Shown: positions 39,157 through 50,310 of the stretch, one piece after another
Position numbering within the stretch: the first letter of the stretch is position 1
Layout of the letters: each line of letters begins with the position of its first letter
NCBI GenBank assembly: GCA_016790635.1
Contig: JAEUOR010000013.1
Location: 186,001-250,000, forward strand
Source: Burkholderiales bacterium
GTDB taxonomy: Bacteria; Pseudomonadota; Gammaproteobacteria; Burkholderiales; JAEUOS01
Direction of reading: 5' to 3'
Length of the DNA: 64,000 nt
The notes under the pieces: generated by a model
The model's database searches: none
Told to the model about the DNA's origin: nothing
The model's input: the letters and a program-made list of their open reading frames with translations, nothing else
Program-made: the position numbers and the translations under genes

Positions 39157-39933
39157 GTGATCACTTACGAGTACCCGCTGTCGGAGCGAATCCGCACGCT
39201 TTTGCGTCTGGAGGATTTGTTCGAGCGCATGCGTCACTTTCTGGCGCGTGGCGACTCTCTCGACCACCATGCTGCCTTGGCCGCCCTGTTCGAGGTCATC
39301 GACGTTGCTGGTCGGGCCGACCTGAAGTCGGACCTGATGCAGGAGCTGGAGCGGCAGCGACAGGTGTTGTCCACTTACCGAGGTTCACCCGAGGTTGCGC
39401 AAACCGCCCTCGAACATGTCCTCGGCGAAGCCGACGAGACCTATGAGGCACTCGCGGCCAATGCGACCCGGACTGGCCAGCATCTGCGCGAGAACGAATG
39501 GCTAATGAGTGTCAAGAGTCGGGTCAACATTCCGGGCGGCGCCTGCGAGTTTGACCTGCCTTCCTATCACTTCTGGCTCAATCGGCCATCCGAGGCGCGA
39601 CTGGCCGACATCAACGCTTGGCTCGCGCCGCTGCTGCCGGTGCGCGATGGCATCGGCATCGTCCTGAAACTCCTGCGGGACTCCGGCAAGCCGGCAGACC
39701 TGGTCGCGACGCAAGGCCAGTTCCAGCAGATGCTTTCCGGCCGGGTCGCCCAGCTGGTGCGGTTGCGAGTGGCCCGGGATCACGAATTCGTGCCTGAAAT
39801 CAGTGCCAACAAGTACGCCTTGATGATCCGCTTCATGAGCATTGCAGCCGATAGCAGCGGAGGCTGGGCTGCGCAGCGTCCGCGACAAGCGGACGTAAAT
39901 GTTCCCTTCGAGCTGACCTACTGCAATCTCTAG
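39157..39933 (+). CDS. zapD: Cell division protein ZapD
   Basis: A 258-residue FtsZ-crosslinking protein. It starts at GTG 39157 ([22 protein letters not shown]), aligned with E. coli ZapD, and carries the family core [35 protein letters not shown] and a C-terminal PFELTYCNL. It is cytoplasmic and stabilises the Z-ring. YacG is encoded 2 bp downstream. Confidence 0.93.
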   Translation: MITYEYPLSERIRTLLRLEDLFERMRHFLARGDSLDHHAALAALFEVIDVAGRADLKSDLMQELERQRQVLSTYRGSPEVAQTALEHVLGEADETYEALAANATRTGQHLRENEWLMSVKSRVNIPGGACEFDLPSYHFWLNRPSEARLADINAWLAPLLPVRDGIGIVLKLLRDSGKPADLVATQGQFQQMLSGRVAQLVRLRVARDHEFVPEISANKYALMIRFMSIAADSSGGWAAQRPRQADVNVPFELTYCNL

Positions 39934-39935
39934 CG

Positions 39936-40124
39936 ATGGGAGCCGTCGTCGCCTGCCCAGTGTGCGCCGCGCCTGTCGCGTGGGGACCGATGAGTGAGTA
40001 TCGCCCATTCTGTTCCGAAAGATGCAGGTTGATTGACCTGGGGGCGTGGGCCAATGAAGGCTACCGCCTGCCGACCGCCGAAGAACCCGATCCTGCCGGC
40101 GACGCAGGGAATCTGCGGCAATAG
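39936..40124 (+). CDS. yacG: DNA gyrase inhibitor YacG
   Basis: A 62-residue zinc protein: CPVC and CSERC form the four-cysteine site, with [24 protein letters not shown] as the family signature. It binds GyrB and limits gyrase activity. It ends 14 bp from the convergent Nudix/ThiE gene. Confidence 0.93.
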   Translation: MGAVVACPVCAAPVAWGPMSEYRPFCSERCRLIDLGAWANEGYRLPTAEEPDPAGDAGNLRQ

Positions 40125-40138
40125 TGCCGGCGCTTGCA

Positions 40139-41077
40139 TTACCGCCAGGCGGCGCGCAGCATGGCGATGCCATGCGCCCCTTTGCTGCGCGCGATGTCGA
40201 GTTGTTCATCCGCAATCCCGCCCAAGGCGAAGACGGGGAGTGCGGATTCCGCGATCAAATGCGCCATATGGTCCCACCCCATTCCGGGTGAGTCCGGGTG
40301 AGACGGGGTAGGCAATACCGGGCCGAGTACTGCGAAGTCGCAGCCCAACGCGGTAGCCATCTCAAGCTCGTGCGCGTCATGCGTCGAGGCGCCGATCAGC
40401 GCGAAATTCGGGCGCACGCTTGTGCTCGCAAGCTGCGCGGCGCGCAGGTGGACACCGTCCGCGCCGGCAGCTGCCGCGACGGCCATGTCGGCACTTACAA
40501 GTACCCGAGCGTCGTGTTCGCGGCAACGAGCGGCCACTTCGCGGGTCAGGCGTTCGAGCACAGCCGAATCGAAAGCCGGTTCCCGTACCAGCACCATGCG
40601 GAGTCCGGTGCGGAGCGCGATTTCCAATCGGTCGAGAAAAGCCGCCTCGCCCAGAATCGAGCAGCAACTGATCGCATAGCGGGTAGGTAGGCGCAGCGCA
40701 GAGAGAACGGGGCCATTGGCCGGCAGCATGGGACCGACCGATTCGCGGCCGACTTGTTGAAACTCGAAGCGCTGACCGTCGAGTCCGCGGGGCGAGCCGA
40801 CCCAGTCGGTGACACGGAAAAACCGGATGCGCACCGAGGCGTGTTCGTACTCGTGGCGACGCACTATCCACGGGAAGGCGCGGCGCACCTCGATGTCGAG
40901 CTCCTCGCGAATTTCGCGGACTAGTGCCGCATGCTCGCTTTCGCCAGGTTCGACCTTCCCTCCCGGGAATTCCCAGTATCCAGCATAAACCTTGCCGGCC
41001 GGACGTTGTGCCAGCAGGTAGCAGCCGTCGGCGCGCTCAATAACCGCGGCCACGACGTGCGTGGTCGGGCGAATCAT
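40139..41077 (-). CDS. Nudix hydrolase fused to a ThiE-like domain
   Basis: A 312-residue fusion. Residues 1-130 form a MutT-type Nudix domain with box GGKVEPGESEHAALVREIREELDI, predicted to clean 8-oxo-dGTP. Residues 135-312 form a thiamine-phosphate-synthase-like barrel: MVLVREP, VLVSADMAVAAAAGADGVHL, IGASTHDAHELEMATALGCDFAVLGPV and FALGGI. These match the ThiE phosphate-binding ends, but the pyrophosphate-site residues need checking. The fusion is known in beta- and gammaproteobacteria; the role of the second half is unclear. It follows the DUF815 ATPase gene by 11 bp. Confidence 0.88.
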   Translation of the reverse strand: MIRPTTHVVAAVIERADGCYLLAQRPAGKVYAGYWEFPGGKVEPGESEHAALVREIREELDIEVRRAFPWIVRRHEYEHASVRIRFFRVTDWVGSPRGLDGQRFEFQQVGRESVGPMLPANGPVLSALRLPTRYAISCCSILGEAAFLDRLEIALRTGLRMVLVREPAFDSAVLERLTREVAARCREHDARVLVSADMAVAAAAGADGVHLRAAQLASTSVRPNFALIGASTHDAHELEMATALGCDFAVLGPVLPTPSHPDSPGMGWDHMAHLIAESALPVFALGGIADEQLDIARSKGAHGIAMLRAAWR

Positions 41078-41088
41078 CGCCTGCGGCG

Positions 41089-42033
41089 CTATCGGGGTGC
41101 GCGCCGGGACGTGCCAGCCGACGGCGACTTCCCAAGCTTTCCGGCGCGATCACGGGCGAATTGCCATGCGACCCTGCCAGAGCGCGAGCCGCGCTCGATG
41201 GTCCAGGTCAATGCGTCTGCGCGCGCTGCAGCGACCTCGGGCGCGCTGAATCCGAAGTGTTTGAGCCAATGTTCGACGATGGCCAGATATTCATCCTGGT
41301 CGAACGGGTAAAAGGAAAGCCAGATCCCAAAGCGCTCGGACAGGGAAATCTTCTCTTCAGCCGACTCGCCGGGATGAATTTCCTCGCCGACATGCTTGTA
41401 CTCGAGGTTCTCGTGCATGTATTCCGGCAGCAGGTGGCGGCGGTTGGAGGTCGCGTAGATCACGCTGTTCTCGGACGCGGCGTTGACTGATCCGTCGAGG
41501 GCGACCTTGAGCGCCTTGTAGCTGGCATCTCCTTCGTCAAAGGATAGGTCGTCGCAAAAAATGATGAAGCGCTCCGGACGACCTTCAATCAGGTCGGTGA
41601 TTTCACCCAGATCAACCAGCTCGGACTTGTCCACCTCGATCAAGCGCAACCCGCGCGGGGCATACTGATTGAGCATCGCCTTGATCAGCGAAGACTTGCC
41701 GGTGCCCCGTGCCCCGGTCAGGAGCACGTTGTTGGCCGGCAGGCCTTCGACGAACTGGCGCGTGTTCTGTTCCATGATCTTGCGCTGGCGCTCGACACCT
41801 TTCAGATTTGATAGGCGAATCTGCGACGGGCGCGGCACCGGCTGCAGCCAGCCGCGTCCGTTGCTCTTGCGCCAGCGAAACGCGACTGCGGCATGCCAAT
41901 CGATCGGCGTGGGCACGGCCGGCAGCGCTGCCTCGACCCGGTCGAGAAACGTGTGCGCGCGGGCGATGAGTTGCGCCAGGTCGGAATTTCCGACTCCGGC
42001 TTCAGCTGCGATAGTCCGCGTTGATCGAGACAT
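41089..42033 (-). CDS. DUF815 family P-loop ATPase
   Basis: A 314-residue AAA+-like protein with Walker [13 protein letters not shown], Walker [15 protein letters not shown] and sensor-like [15 protein letters not shown]. The N-terminal [16 protein letters not shown] and [18 protein letters not shown] are typical of the family. Function is unknown. The ATG at 42033 was chosen as the last in-frame start before the conserved region; it overlaps the argJ end by 32 bp. It is part of the secA-argJ-ATPase-Nudix/ThiE group. Confidence 0.88.
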   Translation of the reverse strand: MSRSTRTIAAEAGVGNSDLAQLIARAHTFLDRVEAALPAVPTPIDWHAAVAFRWRKSNGRGWLQPVPRPSQIRLSNLKGVERQRKIMEQNTRQFVEGLPANNVLLTGARGTGKSSLIKAMLNQYAPRGLRLIEVDKSELVDLGEITDLIEGRPERFIIFCDDLSFDEGDASYKALKVALDGSVNAASENSVIYATSNRRHLLPEYMHENLEYKHVGEEIHPGESAEEKISLSERFGIWLSFYPFDQDEYLAIVEHWLKHFGFSAPEVAAARADALTWTIERGSRSGRVAWQFARDRAGKLGKSPSAGTSRRAPR

Positions 42034-43228
42034 AGTCGTGTGAGAGGTCGCAGGTCCAGAGGGTTGCAGCGGCAGTGCCGCGATGAAGTCCGACCCGGAC
42101 AGTGATCTCGTCTTGTCGCATGACACGCTGGCCATCCTCTTCGCGGTACTGCGGGTGCCTTGCGCCACCCGAGGCAACCAGGACATCGTCCAAATGCAAA
42201 TCGATGCGGCTTTGGTCGAGGTCATCAATGCCGGCGTAGCCGACCGCTGCGAGGATGCGCCCGAGATTCGGGTCAGAAGCGAAGAACGCCGTCTTCACGA
42301 GCGGCGAATGCGCGATCGCATAGCCGACCCGCCGGCATTCCGTGATGTCCACGCCGCCTTCTACCGTGACCGTGATGAACTTGGTCGCACCCTCGCCGTC
42401 GCGCACGATGGCTTGAGCCAGCTCTACCGCGAGGGACTTGAGGGCGGACATGAATTCGCGTCCGGGGGGCGTGTTGATCCCGGTGATCGGCGCCGCGTCG
42501 GAACGTCCGGTTGCGACCATGATGAAGCTGTCGTTGGTCGAGGTGTCTCCGTCAACCGTGATGGCGTTGAACGAAGCATCGGCAGCCTGACGACACATCG
42601 CAGCCAGCACATGCGGCGAAATGCGTGCATCCGTGGCAACAAAGCCCAACATGGTCGCCATGTCGGGCCGGATCATCCCGGCGCCCTTGGCGATGCCGGT
42701 CAACACCACTCGTGCGCCATCGAGCATGATGCTGCGCGATGCCGCCTTGGGTTGCGTATCGGTAGTCATGATCGCGCGCGCGGCATCGAGCCAGGACGCG
42801 CTGCCGAGCGCAGCGACCGCGCGCGGCAGGCCTTCCAGCAACCGGTCCATCGGGAGTTGCTCCATGATGACCCCGGTGGAAAACGGCAGCACCTCGGATT
42901 CGCGGCAGCCGAGCGCGCTGCCAAGCGCCGCGCAGGTCCTGCGCGCGTTGGCGAGTCCCATGGCGCCGGTGCCGGCATTGGCGTTGCCGGTATTCACTAC
43001 CAGTGCGCGAATCGATCCGCCAGCCAGGTGTTCGCGGCAAACCGACACCGGCGCCGCGCAAAAGCGATTGCGGGTGAACACTCCCGCGGCTGTGCTGCCC
43101 TCGGACAGGCGCATGACCAGCAGGTCGCGGCGATCGCGCTTGCGAATACCGGCTTCCACGACTCCCAATTCCACTCCGGCAACGTCAAGGAGTGTCCCGA
43201 CGTCGGGCGCTTTCAGATTGACAGGCAT
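42002..43228 (-). CDS. argJ: Glutamate N-acetyltransferase/amino-acid acetyltransferase ArgJ
   Basis: A 408-residue ornithine acetyltransferase that recycles the acetyl group in arginine synthesis. The self-cleavage site is between A191 and T192 in [12 protein letters not shown], with T192 the nucleophile of the beta chain. NTGNANAGTG, the oxyanion STGVIME and [10 protein letters not shown] are intact. The start is ATG 43228, 19 bp after secA. Confidence 0.96.
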   Translation of the reverse strand: MPVNLKAPDVGTLLDVAGVELGVVEAGIRKRDRRDLLVMRLSEGSTAAGVFTRNRFCAAPVSVCREHLAGGSIRALVVNTGNANAGTGAMGLANARRTCAALGSALGCRESEVLPFSTGVIMEQLPMDRLLEGLPRAVAALGSASWLDAARAIMTTDTQPKAASRSIMLDGARVVLTGIAKGAGMIRPDMATMLGFVATDARISPHVLAAMCRQAADASFNAITVDGDTSTNDSFIMVATGRSDAAPITGINTPPGREFMSALKSLAVELAQAIVRDGEGATKFITVTVEGGVDITECRRVGYAIAHSPLVKTAFFASDPNLGRILAAVGYAGIDDLDQSRIDLHLDDVLVASGGARHPQYREEDGQRVMRQDEITVRVGLHRGTAAATLWTCDLSHDYVSINADYRS

Positions 43229-43247
43229 GAATCGCTGCCGCTGACTG

Positions 43248-45989
<2,742 letters not shown>

Positions 45990-46123
45990 TGAGCTTTTGG
46001 AAGGTGGCCGGCGAGGGCGGACGCTTGTCACGCGACCGGGATTCCGGCAGCGGAGTGCGCGAATGCCACGGTGAGCGATTCGTGCGAGCGTGTTGACGAC
46101 CGACGAACCGGAGCGAATCTAGG

Positions 46124-46132
46124 ATTTTACCA
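46124..46132 (-). promoter_or_regulatory. Candidate extended -10 promoter of secA
   Basis: On the minus strand TGGTAAAAT, a TGn plus TAAAAT extended -10, lies about 135 bp before the secA start in the 176-bp gap after the M23 gene. The -35 is weak. Confidence 0.4.
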
Positions 46133-46165
46133 TGCGGGCCGGGAGCTCCGCACGGGCGGCCGGTC

Positions 46166-47110
46166 CTACGGTCTGGTGGCCTTCGCGGTCACAGCGGCCG
46201 GCTGGCCGGCCTGGAGAAAGCGTGCAGGATTTTGTGGCAGACCCTTGAACCGTACCTCGAAATGCAGGTGCGGACCGGTAGAGCGGCCGGTTGAACCTAC
46301 CTCGGCGATCTTCTGGCCGCGTTTGACGAGGTCGCCAGGCTTCACCAGGACCGTCGAGGCGTGCGCATAGCGCGTGACGATGTCCCCGCCATGGTCGATC
46401 TCGACCATGTTGCCAAACGAGTGATGCCATTCGGACGCAATGACGATTCCGCTGGCCGCGGCGAAGATCGGGGTGCCGGGAGGAGCGATGAAGTCGATTC
46501 CCTCATGCATCGCCGATTGACCAGTGATCGGGTCGATTCGTGTGCCGAAGCCGGAGGCGTTATACGCAGCGTTGACCGGCAGGGCGGTCGGCAGGCGACT
46601 CGCCTTCAGGCGCGTGTGGAAAAGTTCGGCCTCGGCGAGATTGAGGCTTTCGGCGCGCTTGTCCAGGCTGCGCGACAAACGATCCAGTTCTCCGTTCAAT
46701 TCATCGATGCTCAGGTCTCGTGCCGTCGCCAGCGCGCCGCCGCGCCCCGCTGCCGTCCCGTTGCGTAGTTCCGGTGCGCGAATGCCGGCCATGTCAGAGA
46801 CCCGCTCTCCGAGCGCGTCCAGCCGCATCAATTGCGCCTGCATCTCGCCGAGCTTGACGGCCATTGCCGAGAGGTTCTGGCGCAGATATTCGTCGGATCT
46901 CTTGCGGTCCTCTTCCTGGACCGAACTGAAGAAGGTCCGTAAGAACGGAATCTGCAATTCGGCTGCGTACTTGAAAGTGAGGAAATAAAAGAACGCGACC
47001 CCGGCTACCAGGACAAACGTGCTGGCGAGAATCATCGCTGCGATGTGCCGCGCGCGTACGGTGAGCGAACGCGGGGTTGCCAGCCTGTGAGCAAAGACAA
47101 TAATATGCAT
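46166..47110 (-). CDS. M23 family metallopeptidase
   Basis: A 314-residue membrane-anchored peptidase or NlpD/MepM-type activator. A single transmembrane helix lies at about 24-47, followed by a coiled-coil region (about 60-165). The C-terminal LytM domain has H202 and D206 in MHEGIDF, H250 in RYAH and H281/H283 in HLHFE, so the zinc site is complete. It probably trims peptidoglycan cross-links in the periplasm. The ATG at 47110 has an AGGAGATGGA ribosome site. It is divergent from dciA and upstream of secA on the minus strand. Confidence 0.92.
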   Translation of the reverse strand: MHIIVFAHRLATPRSLTVRARHIAAMILASTFVLVAGVAFFYFLTFKYAAELQIPFLRTFFSSVQEEDRKRSDEYLRQNLSAMAVKLGEMQAQLMRLDALGERVSDMAGIRAPELRNGTAAGRGGALATARDLSIDELNGELDRLSRSLDKRAESLNLAEAELFHTRLKASRLPTALPVNAAYNASGFGTRIDPITGQSAMHEGIDFIAPPGTPIFAAASGIVIASEWHHSFGNMVEIDHGGDIVTRYAHASTVLVKPGDLVKRGQKIAEVGSTGRSTGPHLHFEVRFKGLPQNPARFLQAGQPAAVTAKATRP

Positions 47111-47187
47111 TCCATCTCCTCGTGCCGTCGGAAGATCAAGCTTCCCGTTGTTCCAGCACCTTGCCCAGAAGCACACCGACCACGGGC

Positions 47188-47478
47188 ATGGCCCGTGACT
47201 TTGTTGACCACAATGACGCATTGGCGCCACTTGCTGCGCGCGCTTCCGGTCTCCTGCGGATGCGACGTTTGCTTGAGGAATCTTTGCCGCCACCGCTCGC
47301 TACCGCCATCGAAGTGGCAAACCTTCGCCACGGCGTGTTGCTGATCAGGGTCGCGAACAGTGCAGTCGCCGCGAAACTACGCCAGCTGGCGCCCCGCCTG
47401 ATCGCTGCATGCTCCTCTAGAGGCGCGGAGGTTAGCGCAATCGAGGTACAGGTTCAAGATCAAGGCAGCCTGAGATGA
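47188..47478 (+). CDS. DciA/DUF721-like protein
   Basis: A 96-residue protein. The core LLEESLPPPLATAIEVANLRHGVLLIRVANSAVAAKLRQLAPRLI matches the DUF721 domain of DciA, the loader of the replicative helicase in bacteria without DnaC. The ATG at 47188 was chosen; a GTG at 47122 would start inside the M23 leader region. Divergent from the M23 gene, as is common beside secA in betaproteobacteria. The short size means identification rests on the core only. Confidence 0.78.
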   Translation: MARDFVDHNDALAPLAARASGLLRMRRLLEESLPPPLATAIEVANLRHGVLLIRVANSAVAAKLRQLAPRLIAACSSRGAEVSAIEVQVQDQGSLR

Positions 47479-47497
47479 TCCTGTTTCCTGAAGGGAA

Positions 47498-47543
47498 ATT
47501 GAATAAATCTTGAATATTCAATGCTTTGAGAAAAAAATCTCAA
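47498..47543. other. AT-rich island with overlapping palindromes
   Basis: It contains ATTGAATA/TATTCAAT (47498-47505 and 47515-47522), the 12-nt palindrome TTGAATATTCAA (47510-47521) and TTGAGA-A6-TCTCAA (47526-47543). It sits between the convergent dciA and small membrane-protein genes, where a bidirectional terminator would be expected, but neither side has a standard stem with a T-tract. Confidence 0.6.
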
Positions 47544-47565
47544 GTTGAATAAAGTGTGTGTGTGC

Positions 47566-47748
47566 TCACATAAATGCCAGCCTTTCGAATGCGAGGATTG
47601 CGAAGAAGACTATCCCGGCACCAGCAGCGGCAAGAAAGATCCTCGCAGCCAGGGTCCAATAGTGGCGCCGACCTGTCAGGAGATAGAGAGCTACGCTTAC
47701 GCAGATTGCCAGTCCCGCAAGCAGGAATAGCCAGCGCGCGACCAGCAT
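47566..47748 (-). CDS. Small two-helix membrane protein downstream of lpxC
   Basis: A 60-residue protein, nearly all hydrophobic: helix 1 about 4-23 (RWLFLLAGLAICVSVALYLL), a loop TGRRHYWTLA and helix 2 about 35-54 ending FERLAF. It starts 2 bp after the lpxC stop with an ATG. A similar small ORF after lpxC in other betaproteobacteria is remembered but not verified. No known domain. Confidence 0.65.
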   Translation of the reverse strand: MLVARWLFLLAGLAICVSVALYLLTGRRHYWTLAARIFLAAAGAGIVFFAILAFERLAFM

Positions 47749-47750
47749 CG

Positions 47751-48695
47751 TTACCAGGCTGCGGCGAGCGCCACCGGGAGCTGCAGTCGCGCGAAGTCGG
47801 GGGCGTCCTCGGCGCGATCGAAAGTTACGAGTTCGATGGCATCGGCGTCAGCTTGCAATGCGCGCAGGAGTCGATTGTTCAGGGCATGCCCGGACTTGTG
47901 GGCGACGTAGCTGCCGATTAACGGCCTGCCGAGCAGGTAAAGGTCGCCGACCGCGTCAAGTATCTTGTGCTTGACAAACTCGTCAGCATAGCGAAGTCCA
48001 TCGCTGTTCAATACGCGGAACTCGTCCATGACGATCGCATTGTCGAGGCTGCCGCCCAAAGCGAGGCCGCTAGAGCGCAACGCTTCCACGTCCTGCATGA
48101 AGCCAAAGGTACGCGCACGAGCGATGCCTTTGGAGTATGGAACCACGCCCAGATCCACGGTCGCGGTCTGTCCGGTCTTGTTGACCGCCGGATGGTTGAA
48201 GTCGATACCAAAGGTGAGGCGAAAGCCCTCCAGCGGCTCAAGCCGGGCAAAGCGACGGCTATTGCCTTCGCCATCGGAGACTTCGACTTTCTTGCGCACG
48301 CGCGCGAACACGCGCGCGGCGTCCTGTTCTATCGTGCCGGCCGACTCCAGCAGGTAGACGAAAGGAGCTGCGCTGCCATCGAGTATCGGCAGTTCCCCGG
48401 CATCGACTTCCACGACGAGATTGTCAATACCCAGTCCGGCAAGCGCGGACATGAGGTGCTCCACCGTCGAAACCCTTGTGCGCTGGTCGTCTGCTATCAG
48501 GCAAGACGACATGCGGGTATCGCCTACCGATTCGGGGCGCGCGGCAATCTCCACGTGACCCGGCAGGTCGGTACGCACGAAGCGCACGCCATGACCGGGA
48601 GGAGCGGGGCGCAATACCAAGCGCACCTTGACGCCGGTATGCAGCCCCACCCCGGTTGTCGAAACCGGGCCGCGCAGGGTACGCTGCCTGAGCAT
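47751..48695 (-). CDS. lpxC: UDP-3-O-acyl-N-acetylglucosamine deacetylase
   Basis: A 314-residue LpxC, the committed step of lipid A synthesis. Zinc ligands are H80 ([10 protein letters not shown]), H243 and D247 ([11 protein letters not shown]), and the catalytic histidine is H270 (KSGHALNN). Conserved GVGLHTG and LDGSAAPF are present. Co-transcribed with the upstream peroxiredoxin gene, 19 bp away. The ftsQAZ genes that often precede lpxC are not next to it here. Confidence 0.97.
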   Translation of the reverse strand: MLRQRTLRGPVSTTGVGLHTGVKVRLVLRPAPPGHGVRFVRTDLPGHVEIAARPESVGDTRMSSCLIADDQRTRVSTVEHLMSALAGLGIDNLVVEVDAGELPILDGSAAPFVYLLESAGTIEQDAARVFARVRKKVEVSDGEGNSRRFARLEPLEGFRLTFGIDFNHPAVNKTGQTATVDLGVVPYSKGIARARTFGFMQDVEALRSSGLALGGSLDNAIVMDEFRVLNSDGLRYADEFVKHKILDAVGDLYLLGRPLIGSYVAHKSGHALNNRLLRALQADADAIELVTFDRAEDAPDFARLQLPVALAAAW

Positions 48696-48714
48696 GGCCC
48701 CGGTCCGACTGATT

Positions 48715-49218
48715 TCAGGCCTGCGTCAGCATGGTGTCCCCCCCGCTGACTTCGAATTTGCCCGGAGCCTCGCGGTTAAGGGACTTCACCACACCGTCGA
48801 CTACCAGCATCGAGTAGCGGTCGGACCGGACTCCCATACCACGCGCGGTCAGATCCAGGGTAAGGCCCAGGGCGGCCGAATAGGCGCCGCTCCCATCGGC
48901 CATCATGCGTACTTTGCCAGCGGTTTTCTGGTCACGGCCCCAGGCGCCCATGACAAAGGCGTCATTGACAGATATGCACCAGATCTCGTCGACTCCCTTG
49001 GCCTTCAGGGCGTCGTAGTTGGCGAGGTAGCTCGGAACGTGCTTGGCCGAGCAGGTTGGCGTATACGCACCGGGCAGGCCGAAGACGGCAATCTTCTTGC
49101 CCTTGACAAGATCTTCCACCTTGAAGGTGTTCGGGCCCACGCTGCAACCGTTGCCTTCGACTTCTATGAATTCGGAAAGCGTGCCGGCTGGCAACCTGTC
49201 GCCTACCTTGATGGTCAT
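48715..49218 (-). CDS. Peroxiredoxin, Prx5/AhpE-type
   Basis: A 167-residue thiol peroxidase that reduces peroxides with glutathione or a thioredoxin-like donor. The peroxidatic cysteine is C56 in [15 protein letters not shown], and the arginine R127/R133 region ([14 protein letters not shown]) follows. No glutaredoxin domain is fused. It lies upstream of lpxC on the minus strand. The ATG at 49218 has a good AGGAGT ribosome site. The 236-bp gap to the divergent kinase-like gene contains an AAGGAGG sequence at 49314. Confidence 0.93.
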   Translation of the reverse strand: MTIKVGDRLPAGTLSEFIEVEGNGCSVGPNTFKVEDLVKGKKIAVFGLPGAYTPTCSAKHVPSYLANYDALKAKGVDEIWCISVNDAFVMGAWGRDQKTAGKVRMMADGSGAYSAALGLTLDLTARGMGVRSDRYSMLVVDGVVKSLNREAPGKFEVSGGDTMLTQA

Positions 49219-49454
49219 TTCATTACTCCTTGATTAGGGTTGGTTCTGGTGAAGTGCGGCCATCGGAACGCCTGTTCCGGACAGTCGCTTCGCACAAGCG
49301 CGGATGTTAACCGAAGGAGGCGGGGACAGTGGCGTTCGATTCCGTGCGGCCTGCCGTGTTGAGATCATCTTCCAGCGAACGTCTCTTCTATTCAGCACAA
49401 AGGGACAGGGATGGACTTAGAATGCAAGCTCTTCTGTCAGATTGCGGAACGCGC

Positions 49455-50258
49455 ATGACGATTGTTGCGATGGGCCGGGAACTGGGTAGCCGCGGCAAAG
49501 CAGTCGCCGAAGGTGTGGCAAGCGCGCTTGACGCGGCCCTGATCCACTACGAGATCATCGATCACCTGGCCGACCGCAATCGCGTGCGCAAAAGCCATGT
49601 CGCGCGCTTTCTCGATGACACCGATCTGAGCAGGCCGCTGACCGCGGAAGACACGCTGCCCACGATCCTGGCAGCGACCGAGATCCTCGACATCGCGTCG
49701 ATTCCCGAGTCGGTGGTGTTGCGCGGCTGGGGTGGCGTAGGCCTCTTGCGTTCAGTACCCCATGTGGTGCGCGTGCGCATTACCGCGCCGCTCGAGGTGC
49801 GCGTGCGCAATCTGCTTGCAGCCTCGGGTTCCGAGGACGAGGCCAGGGTGAGGGAGGAAATCGCCCTTTTCGACGAGGCGCACTCGGCGGTCATGAGGCG
49901 CCATTTTGGTGTCGATTACGACGACCCCGAGCTCTACGACCTGGTGCTTGACACGGCGGAACTCGAGCCGGCCGAGTGTGCCAAGTGCGTTGTCGACTTC
50001 AGCCTGGACAAGCGATTTATCGAGACCCGGACGTCCCGCCTCAGCCTGGTGAGCCTCACCAGGGCAACACATGTGCGTGCGCTGCTCAAGCTGCACCCCC
50101 CGACGCGTGACGTGTCGATCGACGTGATCGCCGCCGGCGATCACGTCACCCTGTCCGGCGAGGTTGCGAACGAGGAAATCCGGGCTCGCTGCGAGTTGGT
50201 CGCGCGGCGCGTGCCCGGCATTGGCAGCATAAGCAATCAGTTGCGCGTCGCCGCCTGA
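49455..50258 (+). CDS. Cytidylate kinase-like domain fused to a BON domain
   Basis: A 267-residue protein. Residues 1-200 resemble the cytidylate kinase-like family (PF13189): MTIVAMGRELGSRGKAVAEGVA replaces the usual P-loop, followed by HYEIIDHLADR, VVRVRITAPLEVRVRNLL and a DYDDPELYDLVLDT segment. Residues about 208-267 form a BON domain (VSIDVIAAGDHVTLSGEVANEE...ISNQLRV), usually a phospholipid-binding module. The ATG at 49455 was chosen because upstream codons use many rare triplets (AGA, AGG, TCA, GGA). A perfect AAGGAGG stands before GTG 49329 and would add 42 residues. Substrate unknown. Confidence 0.75.
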   Translation: MTIVAMGRELGSRGKAVAEGVASALDAALIHYEIIDHLADRNRVRKSHVARFLDDTDLSRPLTAEDTLPTILAATEILDIASIPESVVLRGWGGVGLLRSVPHVVRVRITAPLEVRVRNLLAASGSEDEARVREEIALFDEAHSAVMRRHFGVDYDDPELYDLVLDTAELEPAECAKCVVDFSLDKRFIETRTSRLSLVSLTRATHVRALLKLHPPTRDVSIDVIAAGDHVTLSGEVANEEIRARCELVARRVPGIGSISNQLRVAA

Positions 50259-50310
50259 CCCTTGCGGGCCGGCCCGCAAGAACCGCTGCCTGGCGAGGAG
50301 CCGCGAGACT

